Source of the DNA: Gammaproteobacteria bacterium
GTDB taxonomy: Bacteria > Pseudomonadota > Gammaproteobacteria > Pseudomonadales > Azotimanducaceae
Length of the DNA stretch: 64,000 nt
Assembly (NCBI GenBank): GCA_026706385.1
Contig: JAPOYV010000043.1
Coordinates: 1 to 64,000, forward strand
Reading direction: 5' to 3'
The notes under the pieces are model-generated. The model worked only from the letters and a program-made list of their open reading frames with translations, ran no database searches and was not told the origin of the DNA. Within the stretch, counting starts at the first letter, position 1. Each line of letters opens with the position of its first letter. A program made the translations under genes and the position numbers. Below are positions 15,814 to 24,916 of this stretch, one piece after another.

Positions 15814-16160
15814 AACATGCTCTCCAGTTCTTCACGGATCACCGGCATCTGCGTGGTCAGTCCCACGGCGTCCTCGATCGCAATCTGAAACGCCATGCCG
15901 GCCCCGGCGTCCTCCTCGAACCGGCCGGCATCGCGGATGCGCTCGAGGATGTCGCGCGCCCGGGTCTCGACGACCACGAACAGTACCGCGTTGCCAAGGG
16001 CGTGCAGGTCGAGACCGAGGAAGGTCTTCCCGGGCTTCAGTCCCTCGCCGCGGGCACGGCCGATGACCGTGGCACCGGTCGCGCCGCCGGCGCGGGCCGC
16101 CTCGATGACCGCATCGGTACGGTCGTCGCCAACCAGGGCGACGATGAGTTTCATCCTCAT
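15810..16160 (-). CDS. PII-like (GlnB-fold) regulatory protein
   Basis: A 116-residue protein with the ferredoxin-like PII layout: MKLIVALVGDDRTDAVIEAARAG at the start, GATGATVIGRARGEG in place of the PII GRG loop, then LFVVVETRARDILERIRDAGRF and a C-terminal GMAFQIAIEDAVGL. It lacks the T-loop tyrosine region of GlnB/GlnK, as in the PII-like proteins that accompany transporters. The ATG at 16160 overlaps the upstream DUF1538 stop; AAAGGAG lies about 12 bases upstream. It is likely a nucleotide-sensing subunit controlling the DUF1538 pair. Confidence 0.82.
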   Translation of the reverse strand: MRMKLIVALVGDDRTDAVIEAARAGGATGATVIGRARGEGLKPGKTFLGLDLHALGNAVLFVVVETRARDILERIRDAGRFEEDAGAGMAFQIAIEDAVGLTTQMPVIREELESML

Positions 16161-17002
16161 GGTTCCACGTTTCTCCTTTGACTGCGTTGCATTGTCTCGC
16201 GTGCTGCGCCCGCCGGCTCGGCCTCGCTCTTCCCACGCCTGCGCCGCTGGCCGAGCCATTCCACCACCATCGCGTAGCCGAGGACCGTCATGATGGGGAA
16301 CACGGCGGCAAAGGCGATCATGCCGAAGCCATCGATCAGCGGGTTGCGGCCCGGCACGCTGGCCGCGAGCCCCAAGCCGAGTGCGGCGACGACCGGGACG
16401 GTCACCGTGGACGTCGTCACCCCGCCGCTGTCGTAGGCCAGCGGCACGATGGTGCGGCCGGAGCGGAAGGTCTGGACGATCACCACGACGTAGACGGCGA
16501 TGATGTACCACGGCAGCGGCGTCCCGGTGACGATCCGGAAACAGCCCAAGGAGACGCCGACCGCCGCGCCGACCGCCACGGCCAGGCGCAAGCCCCAAGC
16601 GTTGATGGCGTTCCCCGAGACCTCCTCCGCCTTCAGCGCCACCGCGATCAGCGACGGCTCGGCGATCGTGGTCGCGAAGCCGATGGCGGCTGCGAAGGCA
16701 TAGACGAGCCAATAGTCGGTCCATGTCGCCTCTCGTCCGGTGACGCCGATCGCTTCGGGCGTCGTAAGCTGTCGGGCCATGGTCTCCCCGATCGGGAACA
16801 GCGCGTCCTGCAAGCCGATCAGGAACAGTGCGAGGCCGATCAGAACGCACACGAAGCCGCCGACGATGCGCCGCAGGTTCGGCAAACTGCGGCGCAGCAC
16901 GGCGACCTGGAACAGCACCAGGATGACGACGATGGGCGCGACATCCAGGCTCGTCGAGGCGAGGGTTTGCGCGAAGTCGAGCGCGAACCCCATCAGACCC
17001 AT
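16157..17002 (-). CDS. DUF1538 membrane protein, second of pair
   Basis: A 281-residue integral membrane protein with about seven hydrophobic segments. It shares with its upstream neighbour the motifs [46 protein letters not shown] and [21 protein letters not shown], which define DUF1538. Two-gene DUF1538 systems have, to my knowledge, been reported as cation/proton antiporters (UmpAB); assigning this pair to that function is by family only. The ATG overlaps the stop of the first copy by 10 bases, so the two are translationally coupled. The last 40 residues are basic and cytoplasmic. Confidence 0.85.
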   Translation of the reverse strand: MGLMGFALDFAQTLASTSLDVAPIVVILVLFQVAVLRRSLPNLRRIVGGFVCVLIGLALFLIGLQDALFPIGETMARQLTTPEAIGVTGREATWTDYWLVYAFAAAIGFATTIAEPSLIAVALKAEEVSGNAINAWGLRLAVAVGAAVGVSLGCFRIVTGTPLPWYIIAVYVVVIVQTFRSGRTIVPLAYDSGGVTTSTVTVPVVAALGLGLAASVPGRNPLIDGFGMIAFAAVFPIMTVLGYAMVVEWLGQRRRRGKSEAEPAGAARETMQRSQRRNVEP

Positions 17003-17736
17003 CCCGCCAATGTGCCGTAGGCGAGCACGAACACGATCGGTGTCAAGCTCGCGAACGCGATCAGCCCGAACCCATCGAGCATCGGATTGCGGCCCTTGAT
17101 CGCCGTCGCGAGGCCGACGCCGAGCGCGGTGACCAGCGGCACCGTGATGGTGCTCGTGGTCACGCCGCCGGAGTCGTACGCGACGCCAACAATCTCATCC
17201 GGTGCGAAAACGGTCATCACGGTCACCAGCACATAGCCGCCGATGATCAGCCGGTGGATCGGCCAGCCCTTGAGTATGCGCAGGACGCCGAGCACGATGG
17301 CGACGCCGACGGAGACCGCGACCACCATGCGCAGGTTGAACGCATAGCTCGACCGCGCTTGGTCATCGTCGCCAATCGCGCCTGCTTCCGACGCGACGGC
17401 GGCGGCTTCCGCAGCCACCGCGATCAGGGCGGGCTCGGCCACCGTGGTACCGAAGCCGAGGCAGAATGCGAACGCGAACAAGGCGGTGGCGCTGCCCTTG
17501 CGGGCAAACGCCTGCGCGAGCGCCTCGCCAAGCGGGAACAGGCCGCTCTCCAAGCCCTGGATGAAGAGCGCCAGTCCCACCACGACGCACAGCAAACCGC
17601 CGAGCACGGCCGCGAGATCCGGAAACGGCTGCTGCAGGACGACGATCTGGAAAAACGCGATGACCGCGACGATCGGCGCCAGGTCGCGCAACGCGGCGAC
17701 GATCCGACCGCCGAACAAGACCAGGAGACTGCTCAC
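16993..17736 (-). CDS. DUF1538 membrane protein, first of pair
   Basis: A 247-residue integral membrane protein paralogous to the next gene: [49 protein letters not shown] and [21 protein letters not shown] recur in the same order. The conserved [11 protein letters not shown] and DSGGVTTS segments are probably the re-entrant or substrate-site regions. It starts at GTG 17736 and leads the four-gene operon DUF1538-DUF1538-PII-CBS. Family-level function: paired ion/proton antiport is the best available hypothesis. Confidence 0.85.
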   Translation of the reverse strand: MSSLLVLFGGRIVAALRDLAPIVAVIAFFQIVVLQQPFPDLAAVLGGLLCVVVGLALFIQGLESGLFPLGEALAQAFARKGSATALFAFAFCLGFGTTVAEPALIAVAAEAAAVASEAGAIGDDDQARSSYAFNLRMVVAVSVGVAIVLGVLRILKGWPIHRLIIGGYVLVTVMTVFAPDEIVGVAYDSGGVTTSTITVPLVTALGVGLATAIKGRNPMLDGFGLIAFASLTPIVFVLAYGTLAGWV

Positions 17737-17835
17737 GAGACCGCAAAAGCTGCTTAGGTTCTGCTACAGCATAATGACGGTCGGCTCGCGGCGGCACCGG
17801 TTTTAAGGTCGTAGAACCCGAAATCCAACAGACGG

Positions 17836-18891
17836 CTAGGCTTCATCGCGTCTCGTCGCGGTGAACCGATGGACATCCCCGTAGTTGCTTTCCGCGCGAC
17901 CACGCATGGCCCCGCCGTCAACCGTTGCAGAGAACACGATCGGCGCGTCGGCCCGAAAGTAGACGGCGTTGCCGGCCACCGCCGCGGCCTCGAACTCACT
18001 GACGTGACCGTCGACAATCATGCGGCCACCCAAGGCGTCGCTGCCCACTTCGAACCGCACGGCGAATTCGGCGACCTCGACACCGGCCCTGTCGGCCGCA
18101 TCGAAGACAAGCCACCAAGTGCCCGCAACATCGACGGGCGGACCGGTCGGCACGGGCGCATCGAGGAACAGCCAAGCCTGGGGCGCGCGCAACTGGGAGA
18201 GCATGGCGGCGTACACAAGCCCGTGCGACGTGTGCGATACGGTGCCACGAATGGCTCCGCCGCGGTCGCACTCCATGGCGAGCTTCAGCAGACGGCGAAA
18301 GCTACGGATGTACTCCTCGCTCAACGACGCCCGGAAGGCCGAACCAAAGAAGAACTCGCCGTCGGCGCCAATGCGCCCGAAGTTACCTTCGCGGAGCGCG
18401 TTGTCGCGCGCCACGAAGAGACGCGGAAAGCACTCGAAGTCGCCTGCGGCATGTGCCGTCCAGTATTGCTCCATCTGCTCTTCGCTGCGGACAAGGTCGT
18501 TGTCGCAGGACGCCAGCATCACGCCGAGGAGGTTGCCCGTCTGTCGGCGGACGCTGTCGGCGATGAGGAAGAAAGCCTGCTGACGCGACGTGAGTGCCGA
18601 TGCCTCGATGGCGGTCGCCTGCTGTGCGGCGAGGACATTCGATTGGCGCATTTCATCCCGCGTGCGCGACAACTCCTTCTGCTGGATGAAGAGCCCCACG
18701 ACCAGCCACAGAAACGCGAGCGGCGCGAAGAAGCCCTCGAAAAAGCCGCCAATGGCTGCCGCGCCTTCGCGCCAGAAGGTCCAGCCGGCACCGGTTGCGA
18801 GGTAGACGACGCCGACGCCGAGCCAGACGACGGTGACCAGCGCAGCCACCCAGATCCGCCAGTCCCAATCGGGCAGGTGTCTCATGCGCAT
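17836..18891 (-). CDS. Hypothetical protein with two N-terminal membrane segments
   Basis: A 351-residue protein I do not recognise. Residues 13-33 (IWVAALVTVVWLGVGVVYLA) and about 47-69 form two transmembrane helices. Then a coiled-coil-like stretch (QKELSRTRDEMRQSNVLAAQQ) precedes a soluble region. The C-terminal 120 residues are beta-rich. The layout (two helices, short coil, cytoplasmic domain) is common in small membrane-anchored phage-defence or stress proteins, but no catalytic motif is visible. It stands alone upstream of the DUF1538 operon, 99 bases away in the same direction. Confidence 0.7.
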   Translation of the reverse strand: MRMRHLPDWDWRIWVAALVTVVWLGVGVVYLATGAGWTFWREGAAAIGGFFEGFFAPLAFLWLVVGLFIQQKELSRTRDEMRQSNVLAAQQATAIEASALTSRQQAFFLIADSVRRQTGNLLGVMLASCDNDLVRSEEQMEQYWTAHAAGDFECFPRLFVARDNALREGNFGRIGADGEFFFGSAFRASLSEEYIRSFRRLLKLAMECDRGGAIRGTVSHTSHGLVYAAMLSQLRAPQAWLFLDAPVPTGPPVDVAGTWWLVFDAADRAGVEVAEFAVRFEVGSDALGGRMIVDGHVSEFEAAAVAGNAVYFRADAPIVFSATVDGGAMRGRAESNYGDVHRFTATRRDEA

Positions 18892-18994
18892 GGCGGGGCT
18901 CGTCGACCGGTTCGGGACTATCCTATGCCAACGGCGGCATCGGTGTACGCCAGCGGACCCGACAACTGTGTAAAATATTGATTAAAAACAACTT

Positions 18995-19246
18995 TTACTC
19001 GCTTTGACGCGCAGCTCTACGGTAGTCCGCGATGTTCGCGACCTGTGCAGGTTTGGGCTTGTAGGTCACGTCGACGTTGGGGTCGATGCGCTCCACCGCC
19101 TCCACCGCGATCCGCGTCTCGATCTCCAACGTGTCCGTGTTGACGATGCAGTACCGGTCGCCAGCGAGTACCGCCACGCAATCCGGGAAGCGCAGCGCCT
19201 CGTCGCAGCGAAGGTGTACGATCATTTGACTTGGCGCGCCGGACAC
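18995..19246 (-). CDS. Small hypothetical protein
   Basis: An 83-residue protein starting at GTG 19246 (or at an internal ATG, 19225, giving MIVHLRCDEALRF). It contains two Cys residues and a beta-rich middle (VAVLAGDRYCIVNTDTLEIE). No family recognised. Directly after its stop the minus strand reads TTGTTTTTAATCAATATTTT, unusually AT-rich for this genome. That stretch may serve as its terminator and also lies in the promoter region of the next gene. Confidence 0.5.
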   Translation of the reverse strand: MSGAPSQMIVHLRCDEALRFPDCVAVLAGDRYCIVNTDTLEIETRIAVEAVERIDPNVDVTYKPKPAQVANIADYRRAARQSE

Positions 19247-19919
19247 GGCGGTAAGGGTGGAGACCCCCGGCGCGGGCGCGATCCACGCGGCTGGCAGTTG
19301 TCGAGCATTGACCGCGGGACCGACTGAACGGGGGTGGCCGCCCCGCGCCGGGTGTCATTGGACCAATGAAAGTAGCTGCGTTCTGCTTTGCAGTATAGAC
19401 CAATTCGCATCCGACGTGCGCGTACCTGCGGTCTGCCAAAGGACTGTGCCCGAGTTGGCGATGCGACGGGAATCGCCGCCTTGCGCCGAGACCTCGCGGT
19501 CGTTGGAGTTCGCGGGAGCGGCATGGCGCGCGAATGTAGGTTCGGTCGAAAGCCAGATCGAATCGCCCCGCATAACGACTGTCCCGTCAGTCAAATTACC
19601 CCCAGCAAGCCATCGTCGCGCGGTCCAAGACGCGGCAAGACCACGTGCTCCACGTGCACTCTTTGTCGTGCGTGCACGACAAAGCCCGGACCAGCCCGAG
19701 CTACGCGTGCTAGACCGTCTTGTTCAGGCGTAGGTGTTCACGGAAGCGGCCCAAAGGAATGCGATGCCGCCGTGACGAGTTTGCGCACTTGCCAGGCCGC
19801 TCGCCGCGACTCAGCGTGCGTCTCAAAGCGCTCACGAAGTACCGGGCCGCACCGTGAACTTACCGACAATTTACCAACGAAGACAGTGAATTTACCGTGA
19901 AGCCGGCCGGGACGACGGC
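19247..19919. other. Geneless left border of the T6SS locus
   Basis: About 670 bases without a convincing gene. It contains a 13-base palindrome cattggaccaatg (19356-19368) and the left copy of the composite repeat described separately (19576-19683). Nothing else is recognised. Confidence 0.5.
19576..19683 (+). repeat. Left copy of composite repeat flanking the T6SS
   Basis: A 21-base sequence at 19576-19596, itself a dyad (GACTG-tcccgt-CAGTC), recurs exactly at 56075-56095. Sixty-five bases further lies the palindrome tttgtcgtgc-gt-gcacgacaaa (19662-19683), which recurs in longer form at 56148-56175. Both parts occur in the same order and direction at the two outer borders of the secretion locus. 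Confidence 0.75.
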
Positions 19920-20975
19920 CTAGCGCATCGCCGCGTCCCGCTTCGGTGCCACCGACGCGGGCCACCCCCATCGTTCGTTGAGGTAGGCCACCTTGCGGTT
20001 CACATACATGCCTACGACGCGATCCTTCTCCGCCGACGGCAGCGACAGCATCGACCAAGGCAGGAAAGCTTCCAACGCCCACCCATTGCCCGACGCCGCC
20101 GTGGCATAGCGCCACGCCGATCGCCCGTTGTCGCCTGCTCCGGCCGCCACCGCCGTCGTGCCCAACGCGATGTTGAACCAGAGTCCGTGACGCCCGTCGC
20201 CGGACGTGTCCAGGGTGATCCCCCACGCGTCGTGGTCAAACCCGTCCCGCGCGTCGGCGCGCGCGGCGAGCGTCCGGCGAGGTTGTTCGTTCCACACGCC
20301 TATGTAGAGCCCGTCCGCCGTGTGCAGGTAGCGTGTGATCGTCTTGTGGCGCGGCTTGGCCAACGTGCCCGGATCGACGAGCGCCATGTTGTCGTAACCG
20401 GCAACTTCCTCCCACAACGCCTCGTCCAGGCGACCGTCGAGGCGGATGTCCGCAGCATCGTAGCGCGGCACGGTAATGGTCTCGCTGCCGTCGGGCGTCA
20501 AGGCGAGTTTCAATGCTGGTGCACTTCGGGGCGTCGGCGGTTCGCCAGGCGGGCGTGCGAACTGCCTGGGCGTATCCACCGCCGGCGTCGCGCCGCGGGT
20601 CTCGTCCAGTAGCCCGCCTTCATTGCGTTCAGGCGACCGCGCAACCGGATCGCCAACGTACCAGGCATCACGATAGCCTTCGCGCCTGGCCTTCGCGATC
20701 AGCGACCGCGCACCCGCTTCGGTCTCGAGTCCCGCGGCCAGCACCCTGAGATAGCGTTTGTCCCCGACGCGGACTTCAACGATTTCGGCTTCCAGGTCCA
20801 GATCGCGCTCGACTCGGTCCCGAAACTCGTCAGCAGCGTCCCATCCCGCGAAGCTACCGAAAACCACTTCCGCGCCCGCAGCACCTTGCCATGCCAGCAA
20901 TGTCCCGATGGCGAGACTCGCCGTCCACGAACGCCTGCGCGCTGCGCAGCCCGCCCGCGGTATCTCCGGCCTCAT
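19920..20975 (-). CDS. Exported SPOR plus CBM9-like domain protein
   Basis: A 351-residue protein with a signal peptide (SWTASLAIGTLLAWQGAAGA). A SPOR-like repeat domain covers about residues 35-105 (VFGSFAGWDAADEF, then YLRVLAAGLETEAGARSLIAKAR). A C-terminal CBM9/DOMON-like beta-sandwich contains DIRLDGRLDEALWEEVAGY and WGITLDTSGDGRHGLWF. SPOR domains bind denuded peptidoglycan, and CBM9-type domains bind sugars or surface polymers. The ATG at 20975 (GAGGG 8 bases upstream) is chosen over codons further out because it sits right before the signal peptide. It borders the T6SS; a role in envelope passage is possible but unproven. Confidence 0.7.
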   Translation of the reverse strand: MRPEIPRAGCAARRRSWTASLAIGTLLAWQGAAGAEVVFGSFAGWDAADEFRDRVERDLDLEAEIVEVRVGDKRYLRVLAAGLETEAGARSLIAKARREGYRDAWYVGDPVARSPERNEGGLLDETRGATPAVDTPRQFARPPGEPPTPRSAPALKLALTPDGSETITVPRYDAADIRLDGRLDEALWEEVAGYDNMALVDPGTLAKPRHKTITRYLHTADGLYIGVWNEQPRRTLAARADARDGFDHDAWGITLDTSGDGRHGLWFNIALGTTAVAAGAGDNGRSAWRYATAASGNGWALEAFLPWSMLSLPSAEKDRVVGMYVNRKVAYLNERWGWPASVAPKRDAAMR

Positions 20976-21149
20976 CCGGATCGCCCTCGTACGTTGGGTT
21001 CTTGTCGTCGCCATCGGTGCATGCAGACCACAGCCCCGGCGCGGGTCCGGCAGCATAGCACACGCCCTCGCAGAGTCATGCCGCTGGCTCTTCGGCGCGT
21101 TTGGCGTCCCCCGAACCTGCTACACTGCTCGCGAAACGCGGAGGCCCGC

Positions 21150-21830
21150 ATGGATCTCGGCTTCGTTGCGCGTCTGGCAATACTGCTGTCCGTTCCGGCC
21201 TGCGGCGCGGCGGCCTACGCGGGTCCGTACGCCGAAATACGCGGCGGGGTGAGTCTCCTCGACGACATGTCGGGTTCCGGCGATGACTCGATCGCGTATT
21301 CCGCCGAACTCTCCTACGACCCGAAAAAGGTGCTTGGCGCCGAGGGTGGCATGCGCGGCATACTCGACACGCCGTTCGGCGTGGGCCTCGCGCTCGATGG
21401 ATTCCGCGCGCGGCTGAAGGGGGCGACCATCGCGGGAACCGGAGCGCTGTCGCCTCCGCCCGAGGCTCCCGCCACCGAGGACGCGACCGCCGCGCCTGTC
21501 GGTCTCTCCCCCGATCAGGTGCGCGCCCTGGGCTTCGGCTTCGACGACCGGGTGACGGTTCTCAGCGCCAATGCGTTCTACGACATCGGCGACGAAGACG
21601 GGCTGATCATCTACCTGGGCGCCGGCTTCGGCCTCGCCGCCGTCGACAGCGACCTGCGGTCGGGACCGTTGCTGCACTTGGGAATGCGCTACCCCATCGA
21701 CCCCTTGGGTGCGATCAGCCTCCGCGCCACGCGCTTTCAGACCAGCGGAACGCACGACGTGGCCACTGGCCTTGAGTTCGACAGGCTGGCCGTCAACGCG
21801 GTCACCTTGGCCTTCACCGTGGACTTCTGA
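21150..21830 (+). CDS. Outer-membrane beta-barrel protein (OmpA/OMP_b-brl type)
   Basis: A 226-residue exported protein: signal peptide at residues 1-24 (LGFVARLAILLSVPACGAAAYA), then an eight-strand-like barrel pattern starting GPYAEIRGGVSLLDD, with SANAFYDIGDEDGLIIYLGAGFGLAAVD in the middle and a terminal strand ending LAFTVDF (C-terminal Phe, the BAM signal). The central insert rich in Pro/Ala/Thr would be a surface loop. GGAGG lies 7 bases before ATG 21150. Its stop overlaps the start of the DUF3540 gene by one base, which ties it to the T6SS accessory set. Confidence 0.75.
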   Translation: MDLGFVARLAILLSVPACGAAAYAGPYAEIRGGVSLLDDMSGSGDDSIAYSAELSYDPKKVLGAEGGMRGILDTPFGVGLALDGFRARLKGATIAGTGALSPPPEAPATEDATAAPVGLSPDQVRALGFGFDDRVTVLSANAFYDIGDEDGLIIYLGAGFGLAAVDSDLRSGPLLHLGMRYPIDPLGAISLRATRFQTSGTHDVATGLEFDRLAVNAVTLAFTVDF

Positions 21831-22414
21831 TGGCCGCCGGACCGACCCAACCGCAGGCGCAGGAGACCCCGCCGGCCGATACTGTGCTCGACCGCATGCT
21901 GGGGCGGCCGCCCGCGCGGGCGGCCACGGGCAGCCTCCTCGAAGACACCGTGGCCACCTGGAACGACACCGCCGGGACGCTGGTCGACGGTCGAGCCGCA
22001 GGACTCGCGGCCTCCTGCCTGGTCCGGCCCGCAGCCGGCGACCGCGTGCTGATCTGGTCAGGAGAAGGCGGCCGGCGCTGGATCCTGAACGTGCTGCACC
22101 GCGCGGACGAAACCCAAGCCGTGATTGCCCTCGGGGACGCAGCCACCATCACGGCGAAACGCATCGCTTTCGCGGCCGACGCCGTGCACATCCAAGCCGA
22201 GGACTTCCTCACCAGCGCGCGGAACCGGCATGCCGTCGAGGACGTGCGCACCGAGACGGTGAATACGCGCGTCGCGCAGATCGGCACCGACATCCGCCGC
22301 GCCAGCCACGCTACCGACCAGGTCGAGGGCACCTTTCTGCAGCGCGCAGGAACCTGGATATCCAACACCGTCAAGGAGGCCCGCCTGCACGCCCGCGCCT
22401 TCCTCTTCGACTGA
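21830..22414 (+). CDS. DUF3540 family T6SS-associated protein
   Basis: A 194-residue protein of the DUF3540 type, commonly encoded with T6SS tip genes. The recognisable layout is a Pro-rich leader and an OB-like core (CLVRPAAGDRVLIWSGEGGRRWILNVLHR). A repeated short-strand region (AATITAKRIAFAADAVHIQAEDFL) follows, and then a helical end (VEGTFLQRAGTWISNTV). Its role is thought to be in spike/tip loading or as an adaptor; no enzymatic motif. It overlaps the upstream barrel gene (TGATG) and converges on the DUF2169 gene 5 bases away. Confidence 0.75.
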   Translation: MAAGPTQPQAQETPPADTVLDRMLGRPPARAATGSLLEDTVATWNDTAGTLVDGRAAGLAASCLVRPAAGDRVLIWSGEGGRRWILNVLHRADETQAVIALGDAATITAKRIAFAADAVHIQAEDFLTSARNRHAVEDVRTETVNTRVAQIGTDIRRASHATDQVEGTFLQRAGTWISNTVKEARLHARAFLFD

Positions 22415-22419
22415 CCCGG

Positions 22420-24900
22420 CTAGGATCCAGCCCGAACGGTACCCTTGAAGTCCGCGCCGATCGTCTTGTCGGGCAGGAACTTCGTTCCCTCGAGATCCGC
22501 GTCCGCGAACACCGCCTCGGCCAATTCCGTGTCGCCGAAGTCGACGCCGCGCAGCAGCGAGGCGAAGAACCAGGCATTCGGCGCCTTCACGTTCGACCAC
22601 TGGCTGCCGGTCATCGAACACTCGACGAAGCGGATCCCCTCCATGCCCACGTTGGCAAAGACCGCCCCCGAGAAGTCGCAACGGTCGAACCGGCTGCCCG
22701 GCGAAAACGACGTATCCGCGAAAACCGCGTTCGTGAAACCGGTCATCGCGAAGCGCACCCGGTCGAAGGTCGACTGGTCGAAGCGGACGTTGCCGATGAA
22801 GCCGCAAGTATCGCCTTCCACCTCCTTGAAGACACTCCCCGCCGGACCCTTTCCGGTCATCCAGACCTTCGTCATCGAGATCCTCTCGAACCGGTTTTGC
22901 GGCGCCATGACCTCGGTCAGCGTGACATCCTCCATTTCGAGGGACTGAAAGGTCATGTTCATGAGCAGCCCGTCGGCGATCACCACCGTGGTCCACGCGC
23001 CGCCGTCGAAGACGCTGTCGCGCATGGCCGCATCGGCAAGCGAGACGTCCTCGAAGATGCACCGTTCGAGACGAACGTCCGTCCAGGTCGGCTCGACCAC
23101 GCGAAGGTCGGTGAATACGCAATCGAACAAGGTGCATTCGGCAAGCTCCGCCTTGGACAGATTGGATTCGGCGAACCGGCAGTCCCGGAACTCGCAACGG
23201 TTGAACTTCGCGCGGCAGAAACTCGACGCCATGAATTCACAGCCCGAGAACACGGTGTCGTCCCAGACCGTGTCCTCCGCGAAGAGTCCGTCGAACCGTC
23301 TCCCCGCTATCCGGCGCCGTTCGCCGCCGTGGGTTCCGCCAACGACGAATGCGCCGGAGATGTCGAGATGGCGCTGCGGGTCGCCGTCGCGCAGCCGCTC
23401 GTAGAACGCGGCGCCGAGACGGGGCGCTTCCTCGTCGTTCATGGCGGGCCAGACGACTGCGGGATCGGGACTGACCTGGCGCACATCGGCGAGCTTTGTC
23501 ACCACGTCGTCCGGATCCACACCCTCCACATCGTGTGCGTGGACCGTGTCGACGATGTTCCGGTCCCGAGGCGACTGGTACGGACCCGAGAGGCGCCGCT
23601 CGATCTCGGCATCGAGCTGCGCGCCGCGGATCTCGGGCGCCGCCTGGCTCTCAGGCGATCTCTCCCCGAATCCCGCCTCCTCATGCCGCTTCCGGCTCGC
23701 CGCCAGCAGGCCACTAGCGATGTCGTCGATCTCGTTGGCGTCCGGCGGCGCATCGTCCTTCTCCGACGCATCGATCGCCTGTTCGGCTAGCGCCATCTCC
23801 TCCGACGGCGCCAGGTTCCCGAACGGGTTCTCGCCTTCCATCCCCACTTCGCTCTTCATCCAGTCCTCGGCCGCGTCGTGGCGCGCCTTCAGGGGGTCGT
23901 CCTCGGCCATGGTGAACGGCAGCACCACCGCCGCCGCCAGCGCCTTGGGCAGCAACGGCCGGTCGTCCATCGCCGCGTCGGGTTCCAGCCAGCGGTCGAC
24001 GGCGATCCGTCCCCAGTGCTCGGCGTCGCGGGCCGGCTGGTCGACGTCCTCCAGCGCCGCGACCAGGGCCTGGATCGACTCGCCGAGGATGTCGTCGCCA
24101 ACGTCGATCGCAGCGCGCCAGAACGTCGCGCCCATGTCCGCACTTGGGATGACCGCGACGCCGTGGATGCGCGCCGACTCGAGGAGAAACCGCCCGTCCT
24201 CGCGACCCGACGTGATCGTGATCCGATACGGTGGCAGTCGGCCGCTCAACGAGGCTTCGCTCAAGCCTTCGAAGGCGAACGGGTCTCCCGGCGAAAACGA
24301 CCGGGTCCAAAGCGCCGGGTGGGCTTCGTAGAGCGCATCCGGCGAGGCGTCCGACGGCCAACCCGTCCCGGATGTCGCATCCGGCGTCCCCACGCATTGA
24401 AGGCGCAGCGGATGGTCGAACGGCGTGGCGCCGAACCAGACGGGCTGCACCGGGTCGTCAGTCGCCACGATCAGCGCCTCCCGATCGTCCTCGGGTCCGC
24501 CGCGGCCCTGGGGATTGTCATCACCGTGCCAGGCTGCAGCGCTCCAACCCGGAACAAACGGCTCGCCCGGGCGGTCGGGGTCGCGTCGCAGGACCACATC
24601 CAAAGCCAAGCCTCCGCAGCGAACGTGCGCCGGGCGCGTCCGATCCTCGACCGGCGGCACACCACCGAGCACGGTCAACTCGGAACCCGGCAACGGAACC
24701 ATCGAGTCCGGCAACGCCTGCGCCCCGGCGTGGCTCGCCACCGTCTCGTACCAGGTCGCCGGCAGCACGGAAGCGCCGTCGGACAGGCGGAATGCGTAGA
24801 ACGCGGAAACGACCATGACGGCGTTGCCGCCGGGCATCGTCAGGGGTCGTGCGCCGAGGCCGATCGCCCCCGGAAACACCAGCGAACGCGCTTCCGCCAC
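22420..24900 (-). CDS. DUF2169 and pentapeptide-repeat protein
   Basis: An 826-residue two-part protein. Residues about 1-300 match the DUF2169 pattern (AFYAFRLSDGASVLPATWYE at the start, later EDDREALIVATDDPVQPVWFG), a family proposed to help load T6SS effectors onto VgrG/PAAR tips. After a charged linker, residues about 540-820 form a long pentapeptide-repeat beta-helix (for example CEFMASSFCRAKFNRCEFRD). Starts at GTG 24900, 16 bases after the stop of the giant protein gene, so the two are co-transcribed. It may be a chaperone or adaptor for that protein. The fused repeat domain is a notable extension. Confidence 0.8.
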   Translation of the reverse strand: MAEARSLVFPGAIGLGARPLTMPGGNAVMVVSAFYAFRLSDGASVLPATWYETVASHAGAQALPDSMVPLPGSELTVLGGVPPVEDRTRPAHVRCGGLALDVVLRRDPDRPGEPFVPGWSAAAWHGDDNPQGRGGPEDDREALIVATDDPVQPVWFGATPFDHPLRLQCVGTPDATSGTGWPSDASPDALYEAHPALWTRSFSPGDPFAFEGLSEASLSGRLPPYRITITSGREDGRFLLESARIHGVAVIPSADMGATFWRAAIDVGDDILGESIQALVAALEDVDQPARDAEHWGRIAVDRWLEPDAAMDDRPLLPKALAAAVVLPFTMAEDDPLKARHDAAEDWMKSEVGMEGENPFGNLAPSEEMALAEQAIDASEKDDAPPDANEIDDIASGLLAASRKRHEEAGFGERSPESQAAPEIRGAQLDAEIERRLSGPYQSPRDRNIVDTVHAHDVEGVDPDDVVTKLADVRQVSPDPAVVWPAMNDEEAPRLGAAFYERLRDGDPQRHLDISGAFVVGGTHGGERRRIAGRRFDGLFAEDTVWDDTVFSGCEFMASSFCRAKFNRCEFRDCRFAESNLSKAELAECTLFDCVFTDLRVVEPTWTDVRLERCIFEDVSLADAAMRDSVFDGGAWTTVVIADGLLMNMTFQSLEMEDVTLTEVMAPQNRFERISMTKVWMTGKGPAGSVFKEVEGDTCGFIGNVRFDQSTFDRVRFAMTGFTNAVFADTSFSPGSRFDRCDFSGAVFANVGMEGIRFVECSMTGSQWSNVKAPNAWFFASLLRGVDFGDTELAEAVFADADLEGTKFLPDKTIGADFKGTVRAGS

Positions 24901-24916
24901 GAACGGTATACCTTGG

